In this document: positions 1 through 5,970 of the stretch, piece by piece | Numbering within the stretch: the stretch's first letter is position 1 | How the letters are laid out: every line of letters starts with the position of its first letter | Source: ATM1 sp003577165 | GTDB taxonomy: Bacteria; Armatimonadota; Fimbriimonadia; Fimbriimonadales; ATM1 | Direction of reading: 5' to 3' | NCBI GenBank assembly: GCA_030263715.1 | Contig: SZPM01000040.1 | Coordinates: forward strand, 1-7,116 | DNA length: 7,116 nt | Translations under genes and position numbers: made by a program | The notes under the pieces: generated by a model | The model's input: only the letters and a program-made list of their open reading frames with translations | Database searches by the model: none | What the model was told of the DNA's origin: nothing

Positions 1-643
1 GCAGCACCGTGATGCGGTCACAAATCTGAAGCACCTCAGAAAGACGATGCGAGATGTACACGATCGCCACGCCCTGGCTCTTCAACTTTTCAATCACGCT
101 GAAGAGTGCGTCGGCCTCGTGCTCGCTCAACACCGCTGTCGGCTCGTCCATGATGAGCACTTTCGCGTTCAGCGAGAGAGCCTTCGCGACTGCCACCAGT
201 TGCTTTCCCGCAACAGACAGAGATTCGACGCGAGTGTCGGCCGAGAACTTCGCGCCAAGCTGAGAGAGCAGAGCCCGGGTCTCCTCCTTCATCTTCGTGG
301 AGCACAAAATCCCCCGCTTCGTGATCTCTTCGCCCAGGAAGATGTTCTCGGCGACCGTCAACTCGTCGACGACGTCGAGTTCCTGATGGATCATCGCGAT
401 CCCTCGTCCAATGGCGTCGCGGACGCCATGAAGCCGGACAGGCTGCCCAGAGATGAACACCTCGCCGGACGTTGGTGTCTGGATGCCGCTCAAGATGCGC
501 ATGAGAGTGCTCTTGCCTGCGCCGTTCTCTCCAACGACTCCGTGAACCTCACCCGACTTGAAACTCACGCTGACACTGTCCAGCGCCAAAACGGCCGGGA
601 ACTGCATCGAAAGGTCCCGAGATGCGAGGGTGAAGGCCGACAT
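1..643 (-). CDS. Sugar ABC transporter ATP-binding protein (RbsA/MglA type), 3' end cut by window
   Basis: Cytoplasmic ATPase subunit that powers import of a monosaccharide or related compound through a CUT2-type (ribose/galactose/xylose/inositol family) ABC transporter. The first 214 residues are present and cover the first nucleotide-binding domain almost completely. Visible motifs are Walker A GENGAGKST (38-46), the Q-loop in MIHQEL (Q87), an ABC signature variant LSVAGKQ (142-148), Walker B VLIMDEPT (162-169) and the H-loop histidine in ISHR (H199). The signature has A-G-K where most members have G-Q-Q; the IHQEL and ISHRLSEV stretches are typical of sugar-type ATPases. Family members are about 500 residues with two such domains, so the second should lie beyond the left edge. 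The ATG at 643 follows the upstream stop by 5 bases, implying translational coupling, and no clear ribosome site is seen. The start fits the family (MSAFTLASRDLSMQFPAV...). The specific substrate is unknown. Confidence 0.93.
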   Translation of the reverse strand, partial: MSAFTLASRDLSMQFPAVLALDSVSVSFKSGEVHGVVGENGAGKSTLMRILSGIQTPTSGEVFISGQPVRLHGVRDAIGRGIAMIHQELDVVDELTVAENIFLGEEITKRGILCSTKMKEETRALLSQLGAKFSADTRVESLSVAGKQLVAVAKALSLNAKVLIMDEPTAVLSEHEADALFSVIEKLKSQGVAIVYISHRLSEVLQICDRITVL

Positions 644-648
644 AGACT

Positions 649-1563
649 CTAAAAGTCGTCACACTGGCGATAGGCCGCTATCAGCGCGCTTTCGCCATCT
701 TTGCCAGGCTTCGAGTTGCCGTGCTCCATTCCGAGGATGCCCGTGAAGCCCTTTTGATGGATGTGTCGGAAGATGTTCTTGTAGTTCATCTCGCCGGACG
801 TGGGTTCACACCTGCCAGGATTGTCCCCGATCTGAAAATAGGCAACCTCTTCCCAGGCATAGTCGATATTCGGAATGATGTTCCCCTCCGTAATCTGCTG
901 GTGGTACATATCGAAGAGAATCTTGCAGCTCTGCGAATTGACAGCCTTGCAAATCATGTATGCCTGCGGAATCCGACTGAGAAACATCCCCGGATGGTCT
1001 CGATAAGGGTTCAGAGGTTCCAGCACCATCACCAACCCAGCCGGCTCGGCGATTTCAGCCATCGCTTTCAAACAATCAACGACATTCGCCGTCTGATAGT
1101 CCCATTGCAGCCGAAGGTCGAATGGCCCTGGCACCACAGTGCACCACTTCGCATTCACTCGCTTCGCAGTTTCGACGGCTGATTTCATTTGCGATTGGAG
1201 CGCAGTCCGGGCCTCTTTGCCTCCCAACGCGTAAATCGGCTGTCCCCACTCGGCGTGAGCGACGAACACGCCCATTTTCGTGCCGAGTCGTCCCATCTCA
1301 TGCGCGATGCGCTCCTGCTCGGCCGTCGGCCTGCCCATCATGCCGTTGTCTTCCCAAGCCGTAAAGCCCTGATCCGCGGCGAACTTCAGTTGGTCGACGG
1401 GGTCTTCGCCGCCCGAGTGACGAAACATGCCGAAGTGCGGCGCGTAGTTGAGTTTGAACTTGGATTGCATCGCGGCGAGTCCTCCCCGTGGCGTACCAAC
1501 GGCAAGGGCTGCTCCCGCAACAGCCCCTGCCTTGATGACTTCTCGTCGGGTGAGGTCACCCAT
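649..1563 (-). CDS. Tat-exported TIM-barrel sugar isomerase/epimerase, hydroxypyruvate isomerase-like
   Basis: A 304-residue AP-endonuclease-2-type TIM-barrel protein, closest by eye to the hydroxypyruvate isomerase (Hyi) group of metal-dependent sugar isomerases. The N-terminus has a twin-arginine signal: TRREVIK (5-11), then an Ala/Gly-rich hydrophobic stretch ending near residue 30, so it is probably exported folded. Probable metal-binding and catalytic residues, placed by comparison with Hyi, are E182 in VLEPLN, D218 and H221 in FDMYHQQ, Q244 in YFQIGD and E280 in GMEHGN. The stretch from LEPLN through DHPGMFL to DMYHQQITEGN closely follows the Hyi pattern. Classical Hyi is cytoplasmic and about 260 residues, so the extra length here is the signal. 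The ATG directly abuts the stop of the upstream oxidoreductase (TAGATG), which implies coupled translation. The true substrate is more likely a sugar or keto-sugar from the same pathway than hydroxypyruvate itself; this last point is inference. Confidence 0.88.
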   Translation of the reverse strand: MGDLTRREVIKAGAVAGAALAVGTPRGGLAAMQSKFKLNYAPHFGMFRHSGGEDPVDQLKFAADQGFTAWEDNGMMGRPTAEQERIAHEMGRLGTKMGVFVAHAEWGQPIYALGGKEARTALQSQMKSAVETAKRVNAKWCTVVPGPFDLRLQWDYQTANVVDCLKAMAEIAEPAGLVMVLEPLNPYRDHPGMFLSRIPQAYMICKAVNSQSCKILFDMYHQQITEGNIIPNIDYAWEEVAYFQIGDNPGRCEPTSGEMNYKNIFRHIHQKGFTGILGMEHGNSKPGKDGESALIAAYRQCDDF

Positions 1564-2814
1564 CTACGATGTTCGACCGGGGATCGCAACCGGCGGAACC
1601 GGTACCGGACCAAACGCGAGATGGTCAGGAGCCAACACGACTTTATCGTTTAGCGCCTGCTCGTACGTGATCTCTTGGCCTGTGTAACCGGCCATGCGGC
1701 CCATGATCGCGGTCATCGTCGTTTCGGCAACCTGTCGGCCCTCGTTGATCAAGTTCCCAGACCGAATGGACTGAATCAGATTCCGGTGCTCGAGCATGTA
1801 GGGGTTCGGCCGATCGCCATCGAATCTCCATGCGCCCTCACCGCGAATCACCGTGTTTGCGTTGGACGTGCCCTTCGTTCCGACCACCAGCTCTTCAACC
1901 CGGCTCGCTGTGCCATCGATCTGTCGGCACATGCTAATTAACTTCGACCCGTCGTCCCATTCGAACTCCGTCGCGAAGTGGTCAAACACGTGCCCGTAGG
2001 CCGGATCGGTTCGAGCCTGCCGGCCCGCCAAACTGATCGCTTTGACCGGCAGTTTCCCCTTCGCCCAAAGGCAGACGTCGATGTTGTGGATGTGTTGCTC
2101 CACGATGATGTCGCCCGATAGCCATGTGAAGTACAGCCAGTTGCGCAATTGCCACTCCATGTCAGTCCACTCGGGCCGTCTTGTGTGCATCCACAGTCCG
2201 CCCTGATTCCAATACGCGTAGCACGCGACTACGTCTCCGATGGCTCCGTCGTGGATGCGGTGCATGCACTCTCGGTACGCCACATCGTGACGTCGCTGAG
2301 TTCCGGCCACGATCGCCAGCCCTTTCTGCCGAGCCATTTCCGAAGATCCAAGAACGGAACGCACACCGGGCGCGTCTGTCGCGATCGGCTTCTCCATGAA
2401 GACGTGCTTCCCGTGCTCGATGGACGCTCTCAAGTGCGCAGGCCGGAATCCGGGGGGGGCTGTCAAGATCACCACGTCGACGCCGCTCATCAGAACGTAC
2501 TCGTATGCGTTGAAGCCAACGAATTTTCGATCGTCCGTGACCTTGTACCGGTCCTTTAGGTTGTCGCGCAGCGTGTTCGCCGAACCGTCAATGCGATCTT
2601 TAAACACGTCCGCCATCGCCCAAAGTACGACGCCCGGATCTGCATTCGCTGCATCGATGACGGCTCCCGTTCCGCGCCCGCCGCAGCCGATCAGGCCGAC
2701 TTTGATCGTATCGGAACCCTGGGCGAACACGTTCTTCGGCAAGACGAGGGTCGCGCCAACGGCCGCCGAGGCGCCGAGGAACTCGCGACGTGAGTAGGTC
2801 CCCTTCCGTCCCAT
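1564..2814 (-). CDS. Tat-exported Gfo/Idh/MocA family oxidoreductase
   Basis: A 416-residue NAD(P)-dependent sugar or cyclitol dehydrogenase-like protein of the Gfo/Idh/MocA family. A textbook Tat signal comes first: SRREFLG (8-14), a hydrophobic Ala/Val/Leu stretch, and a likely cleavage after VFA (A31). The Rossmann fold starts at about residue 37 with VGLIGCGGRGTG (39-50); MEKPI (140-144) contains the conserved EKP whose lysine is usually catalytic. The C-terminal alpha/beta domain includes EQHIHNIDV (239-247), at the place of the family's usual H-x-x-D active-site motif. A Pro/Val-rich tail (402-411) ends the protein. Exported NADP-binding relatives exist, such as Zymomonas glucose-fructose oxidoreductase, which Tat carries with its cofactor already bound. 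Lying between the FGE-like gene and the TIM-barrel isomerase, it probably oxidises or epimerises a sugar in the periplasm. No Shine-Dalgarno sequence precedes the ATG. Substrate unknown. Confidence 0.93.
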   Translation of the reverse strand: MGRKGTYSRREFLGASAAVGATLVLPKNVFAQGSDTIKVGLIGCGGRGTGAVIDAANADPGVVLWAMADVFKDRIDGSANTLRDNLKDRYKVTDDRKFVGFNAYEYVLMSGVDVVILTAPPGFRPAHLRASIEHGKHVFMEKPIATDAPGVRSVLGSSEMARQKGLAIVAGTQRRHDVAYRECMHRIHDGAIGDVVACYAYWNQGGLWMHTRRPEWTDMEWQLRNWLYFTWLSGDIIVEQHIHNIDVCLWAKGKLPVKAISLAGRQARTDPAYGHVFDHFATEFEWDDGSKLISMCRQIDGTASRVEELVVGTKGTSNANTVIRGEGAWRFDGDRPNPYMLEHRNLIQSIRSGNLINEGRQVAETTMTAIMGRMAGYTGQEITYEQALNDKVVLAPDHLAFGPVPVPPVAIPGRTS

Positions 2815-2827
2815 AATGCGAAGAGGA

Positions 2828-2843
2828 TAGCCCTAAAGGGCTA
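2828..2843 (-). other. Short intercistronic hairpin overlapping a stop codon
   Basis: A perfect 6-bp inverted repeat, TAGCCC-4 nt-GGGCTA, fills most of the 26-base gap between the FGE-like gene and the oxidoreductase. Its first arm, in transcription order, begins with the FGE-like gene's TAG stop codon. No T-run follows on the minus strand (the next bases are TCCTCTTCGC), so it does not look like an intrinsic terminator. It could mark an RNA processing or stability site, or affect re-initiation at the oxidoreductase ATG 13 bases further on, or it could be chance. Confidence 0.35.
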
Positions 2844-3614
2844 CGGTTCGCAAACGACTCTCATCCCGACGAATGGCCCGTCTGAGAGCCACCACTTGCT
2901 CTTGGGAACATGGGCGTCCGCCTCCTGCCACTTGGGGAGGTACGGCTGCCGAGCGGAGAAGCCCACCTTGGGCGGGCGATCCATGTACGACCCGCCGCAA
3001 GTCACCGGCTGCCCGTCCAGTCCGATCGTCCACTCCATGACGTTCCCGAGAACGTCGTAAAGGCCCCAGGCGTTCGGCTTCTTCTTGCCGACCGGGTGCG
3101 CCACGTCGTCGGCGTTCTCCCAATACCAGGCGACGTCCTTGAGGTTCTTTGGATCTTCGACCGCCCCGGCGCGCGCTGCGTACTCCCACTCCGCCTCCGT
3201 TGCCAGACGGTACTTCTTCCCCGTCTTCTTTGAGAGCCAATTGCAGAATTGCTGCGCGGCGTTCGCGGTCATGCCCAGCGCGGCATAGCCCTTGTGCCCA
3301 AATCCGCGGTCTGGCGCGCCATAAGGCTTGCTCGGTCTCGACTCCGCGTCGACGCCCTGAGCCTGCTCCTCAGGTGTCAGGTCGAGCCGGAAGGCGTAGA
3401 TGTCGTATACATCCCAGGTGACTTCGGTTTCTCCAATCCAAAACGGCCGGATCTTCACCGTCTGGCCCCTCACGGTGATCTCACCCTCAGGGATCCTGAT
3501 CATCCTGAACTCGGCCAGGTGACCAGGTATCTTCTCAACGAAAGCCTCTTGAGCCTGCGCAGGTGGCGAGTTCCAACCCGCGATGATCATCCCAAACATT
3601 TGCGCTGTGAACAT
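2841..3614 (-). CDS. FGE/SUMF1-like domain protein, probably exported, without the catalytic cysteine pair
   Basis: A 257-residue protein of the formylglycine-generating-enzyme/SUMF1 fold. Family hallmarks are MIRIPEGEI (38-46), PFWIGETEVTWDVY (57-70), CNWLSKKTGKKYRLATEAEWEYAAR (124-148), NAWGLYDVLGNVMEW (181-195), GGSY (207-210) and the terminal FVGMRVV (248-254). True sulfatase-activating FGE has two active-site cysteines shortly after the GGSF motif. Here residues 211-247 contain no cysteine (the only nearby ones are C206 and C255), so oxygen-dependent formylglycine formation is unlikely and a binding or structural role is more probable. The N-terminus (1-22, ending PPAQAQ) resembles a weak signal peptide with AQA as a possible cleavage site, but it lacks basic residues. 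An in-frame TAA four codons upstream limits the start to this ATG or the internal ATGs at codons 6 and 9. It appears to be the first gene of the minus-strand operon. Confidence 0.88.
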   Translation of the reverse strand: MFTAQMFGMIIAGWNSPPAQAQEAFVEKIPGHLAEFRMIRIPEGEITVRGQTVKIRPFWIGETEVTWDVYDIYAFRLDLTPEEQAQGVDAESRPSKPYGAPDRGFGHKGYAALGMTANAAQQFCNWLSKKTGKKYRLATEAEWEYAARAGAVEDPKNLKDVAWYWENADDVAHPVGKKKPNAWGLYDVLGNVMEWTIGLDGQPVTCGGSYMDRPPKVGFSARQPYLPKWQEADAHVPKSKWWLSDGPFVGMRVVCEP

Positions 3615-4554
3615 GGTGCTCTTGGGTTACTTGACGCCGGTGGCGCCCCAGGGTGTCACGAAGCCGACGCCTCTTCCACCCGAACGGTTCCAGTATAGCC
3701 AGGTGCACATGGGTGTACGGGTGTCCATCACCCTCTACGCCGCGGACAGCACTCGCGCTGAAACGGCGGCTCGGGCTGCGTTCGACCGCTTCGCAGAACT
3801 CGACGCCGCTCTCAGCGACTACCGCCTGGACAGCGAGTTGATGGCCCTCTGCCGCCGAGCCGGCACCGGGCCCGTTCCCGTGGGCGGAGACCTCTTCGAA
3901 GTCCTCTCCGTGGCACAGCGCATTTCAGAGGCGACCGGCGGTGCGTTTGACGTCACAGGCGGCCCTGTCTTCAGGCTGTGGAAGGAGGCGATTCGAGAAC
4001 GTCGCGCCCCAACGCAAGCGGCGATTCAGGACGCGCGAACGAAGGTCGGCTGGCGACTCGTCGAACTCGACGCTGAAGCAAGAGCCGTCACACTGAAATC
4101 GCCCGGGATGCAAATCGACTTGGGCGGTATTGCGAAGGGCTACGCCTGCGACGAAGCCATCGAGTCCCTGGCCGCGAGCGGCATCAGCCGGGCAATGGTG
4201 GAGGCCGGAGGCGACATCGTCGTCAGCGGGCCACCACCAGGCAAACTCGGATGGACTATCAGCGTCCGAGGGCTCGCCGGTCGCAAGTTTCTCCTCGCCC
4301 GCTGCGCGATCTCGACGTCAGGCGACGCCGAGCAATACGCGCAGCTCTCCGGGAGACGCTACTCGCACATCGTCGATCCCCGTACCGGATGGGCCCTCGA
4401 CAACCGCATTCAATGCACGGTGATCGCGAAGCACGGCGTAATCTCCGACTCGCTCGCGACGGCCCTGTGCGTTCTCGGCCCTGAAGATGGTGCGGCCGTT
4501 GCAAGCGCGTTCGGCGCGGAGCCTCACTTCGTCTTTCCATCCGCGATTAAGTGA
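3613..4554 (+). CDS. apbE: FAD:protein FMN transferase (ApbE family)
   Basis: ApbE enzymes use FAD to attach FMN covalently to a Ser/Thr of target flavoproteins (for example Nqr or Rnf subunits), with Mg2+, usually outside the cytoplasm. The 313-residue product shows the family pattern: FQYSQVHMGVRVSITLYA (26-43), SDYRLDSEL (68-76), GGAFDVTGGPVFRLW (109-123), IDLGGIAKGYACDEA (168-182), VEAGGDIVVSG (196-206), HIVDPRTGWAL (252-262) and ISDSLATAL (277-285), where D279 and T283 sit at the metal-binding site. The start is uncertain. The family match begins before the Met at 3709, so that Met is the internal MGT-type residue. ATG 3613 and ATG 3583 are both open; a TGA at 3550 ends the frame upstream. 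Neither has a good ribosome site or a strong signal peptide, and there is no lipobox. No target flavoprotein is encoded nearby. The gene diverges from the FGE-like operon and overlaps the end of kynU by 8 bases. Confidence 0.92.
   Translation: MVLLGYLTPVAPQGVTKPTPLPPERFQYSQVHMGVRVSITLYAADSTRAETAARAAFDRFAELDAALSDYRLDSELMALCRRAGTGPVPVGGDLFEVLSVAQRISEATGGAFDVTGGPVFRLWKEAIRERRAPTQAAIQDARTKVGWRLVELDAEARAVTLKSPGMQIDLGGIAKGYACDEAIESLAASGISRAMVEAGGDIVVSGPPPGKLGWTISVRGLAGRKFLLARCAISTSGDAEQYAQLSGRRYSHIVDPRTGWALDNRIQCTVIAKHGVISDSLATALCVLGPEDGAAVASAFGAEPHFVFPSAIK
3692..3699. promoter_or_regulatory. Possible -10 element(s) for the divergent operon
   Basis: AGTATAGC reads TATACT on the minus strand (5 of 6 match to TATAAT) and TATAGC on the plus strand. 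On the minus strand it would start a transcript about 70 bases upstream of the FGE-like gene, a sensible distance. The matching -35 region is poor (best CGTACA at 16-base spacing). On the plus strand it lies inside apbE as annotated and is probably not used. This is the best promoter-like sequence upstream of the minus-strand operon, but it is weak evidence, since bacteria of these phyla may not follow the E. coli consensus. Confidence 0.22.
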
Positions 4555-5866
4555 CGGCGGCGAAATCGCGCTCGAACTTCTCGAACACGCGCGAATCGAT
4601 CACTCGCGCCGTCGCCTCCACAGCGCGCTGCACCTCGCAATACGATGTGTAGAGGGGCGAGAGACCGTATCGGATCATGTCTGGCGTTCTGAAGTCGGGA
4701 ATCACAGACTCCTCTTCGATGAGGGCTCGACAGATACGGTACGCGTCAGGATGAGCCAAGGACACATGCGATCCGCGATCTGCGGATTGCTCCGGTGATC
4801 GAAGCGACATTCCGCGGGGCACGAGTTCTCTTCGCGCGAGGTGGATGAAAAGGTCGCCCAGTCGCTCCGACTTTTCGCGAATTGCCGATAGCCCATAGCG
4901 AGCCACCAGGCGCACTCCCTCCTCGACAGCGGTCATTGAAATGATCGGCGGCGTTCCCACAAGGAACTTCCGGACTCCGCTCGCCGGCTCATAGGTCGGC
5001 TCGAACGCGAAGGGGTCCCTCGATCCGAGCCATCCGAACAGCGGGCACTGGACTTTCTCCAGGTGCCGCGCATTAACGTACAGAAATGCAGGCGAACCCG
5101 GACCCCCATTGAGGTACTTGTAAGTACAGCCGACTGCGGCATCCACGCCCCATTCCGATACCCGCGATGGTACGGCGCCAACGGAGTGGGAAAGGTCCCA
5201 GATGATCAGGCAGCCCGCGGAATGCGCCGCCGCGGTCAGTTCGTTCATCGGCAGCAGTCGGCCCGTGCGAAAGTCCACATGAGAAAGCACGACAATCGCC
5301 GCACCGTCTTGAATCGCATCGACGACGGCACCCGTCTGGGTCCATCCGTGCGGGCCGGGCTCGATGTATTGGATTTGCCTTCCACACGCCGAGGCGCAAC
5401 TCTGAAGAGCGTACAGGTCAGACGGGAATGCCCTCCCTTCGGCGACGATCGGGCCGCCTTTCGCCAACGCTCCGAGCGCCGACACGATCTTGTACAAATT
5501 CACGGTCGTCGAATCGCAGCAGAGGGTCTCCCCAGGCGTCGCGCCGATCAGTTCGCCGATCTGATCGCCGACTTCGACCGGCAGTTCATACCAACCCTCG
5601 TTCCATCCGCGGACGAGGCGACGACCCCACATCTCTTCGACCTCCGCTCCTGTTCTGCGCACAGTGGCCTTTGGCAAGCGGCCGAGAGAATTGCCGTCCA
5701 TATACACGACCGACTCGTCCACCATGAAGTCGGCACGGGCCGCCACGAGCGGGTCCAACGCGTCGAGTTCCTCAGGGGTCATCCGGAGCCAATCGGCCAC
5801 GCGAACAGGATATCCCAATGCTCCGTCACGGCCTCGCGGACCGGCGAATCTTTGCCGATACTCCAT
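4547..5866 (-). CDS. kynU: Kynureninase
   Basis: PLP-dependent hydrolase cleaving L-kynurenine to anthranilate and alanine, or 3-hydroxykynurenine to 3-hydroxyanthranilate and alanine; cytoplasmic, in tryptophan breakdown or quinolinate/NAD synthesis. The 439-residue length is normal or slightly long. Diagnostic stretches are LDALDPL (34-40), VYMDGNSLGRLP (54-65), DSTTVNLYK (118-126), HVDFRTG (196-202), WDLSHSVG (223-230, D224 contacts the PLP ring) and TYKYLNGGPGSPAF (248-261), where K250 should be the PLP lysine. FLVGTPPI (301-308) and the C-terminal IPDFRTPDMIRYGLSPLYTS (389-408) also match. The start at 5866 is supported by a Shine-Dalgarno sequence (GAGAGGA, 5 bases before the ATG); about 20 residues precede the usual family start. 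No other kynurenine-pathway gene is in view, so whether it serves catabolism or NAD synthesis is open. It converges on apbE with an 8-base overlap and diverges from the receiver gene. Confidence 0.97.
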   Translation of the reverse strand: MEYRQRFAGPRGRDGALGYPVRVADWLRMTPEELDALDPLVAARADFMVDESVVYMDGNSLGRLPKATVRRTGAEVEEMWGRRLVRGWNEGWYELPVEVGDQIGELIGATPGETLCCDSTTVNLYKIVSALGALAKGGPIVAEGRAFPSDLYALQSCASACGRQIQYIEPGPHGWTQTGAVVDAIQDGAAIVVLSHVDFRTGRLLPMNELTAAAHSAGCLIIWDLSHSVGAVPSRVSEWGVDAAVGCTYKYLNGGPGSPAFLYVNARHLEKVQCPLFGWLGSRDPFAFEPTYEPASGVRKFLVGTPPIISMTAVEEGVRLVARYGLSAIREKSERLGDLFIHLARRELVPRGMSLRSPEQSADRGSHVSLAHPDAYRICRALIEEESVIPDFRTPDMIRYGLSPLYTSYCEVQRAVEATARVIDSRVFEKFERDFAAVT

Positions 5867-5871
5867 AGTGG

Positions 5872-5878
5872 TCCTCTC
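5872..5878 (-). promoter_or_regulatory. Shine-Dalgarno site of kynU
   Basis: GAGAGGA on the minus strand ends 5 bases before the kynU ATG, an ordinary spacing. It decides the start in favour of codon 1 over the internal ATG at codon 29. It is the only clear Shine-Dalgarno sequence I found in the window. Confidence 0.7.
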
Positions 5879-5941
5879 GTTGCCGGACGGGCTCGGGCGA
5901 AGCCGAATGGCCGCTCAACTGCCTCGCGTACTTTGAATTAG

Positions 5942-5970
5942 ATTATGGTGACCCTCCGCGCGCTTGTTAT
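5942..5970 (-). promoter_or_regulatory. Candidate sigma-70-like promoter for kynU
   Basis: On the minus strand, ATAACA (5970-5965) and CATAAT (5947-5942) are separated by 17 bases, matching TTGACA and TATAAT at 4 and 5 of 6 positions. The predicted transcript start is near 5935, giving a leader of about 70 bases before kynU. The element overlaps the start codon of the divergent receiver gene, so transcription of the two would interfere. Both boxes are weak enough to be chance. Confidence 0.3.

Noticed and set aside
47..652. 201-codon plus-strand open frame
   Set aside because: It lies opposite the ABC ATPase, whose Walker A, signature and Walker B motifs are all on the minus strand.
721..1653. 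Plus-strand open frames of about 150 codons each (721-1182 and 1189-1653)
   Set aside because: They lie opposite the TIM-barrel isomerase, which has family motifs and a Tat signal; the antisense products show none.
2149..2559. 136-codon plus-strand open frame
   Set aside because: Shadow of the Gfo/Idh/MocA oxidoreductase.
2828..2843. Intrinsic terminator between the FGE-like gene and the oxidoreductase
   Set aside because: The hairpin is short and has no T-run on either strand, and the genes appear to form an operon.
2833..3240. 135-codon minus-strand open frame
   Set aside because: Out-of-frame, Arg/Gly-rich reading of the FGE-like gene on the same strand.
2841..3614. Calling the gene a sulfatase-activating formylglycine-generating enzyme
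   Set aside because: The cysteine pair expected after the GGSF/GGSY motif is missing and no sulfatase is nearby.
3249..3698. 149-codon plus-strand open frame running into the apbE 5' region
   Set aside because: It lies mostly opposite the FGE-like gene and is out of frame with apbE; no motif is visible.
3709..4554. apbE starting at ATG 3709
   Set aside because: The residues just before it (ERFQYSQVH) match the ApbE family, so this Met is the conserved internal MGT-type position and not the start.
5063..5941. 292-codon plus-strand open frame opposite kynU, ending just before the receiver gene
   Set aside because: The minus strand encodes an unmistakable kynureninase; the antisense translation is Arg-rich, low in recognisable motifs, and typical of a GC-rich shadow frame.
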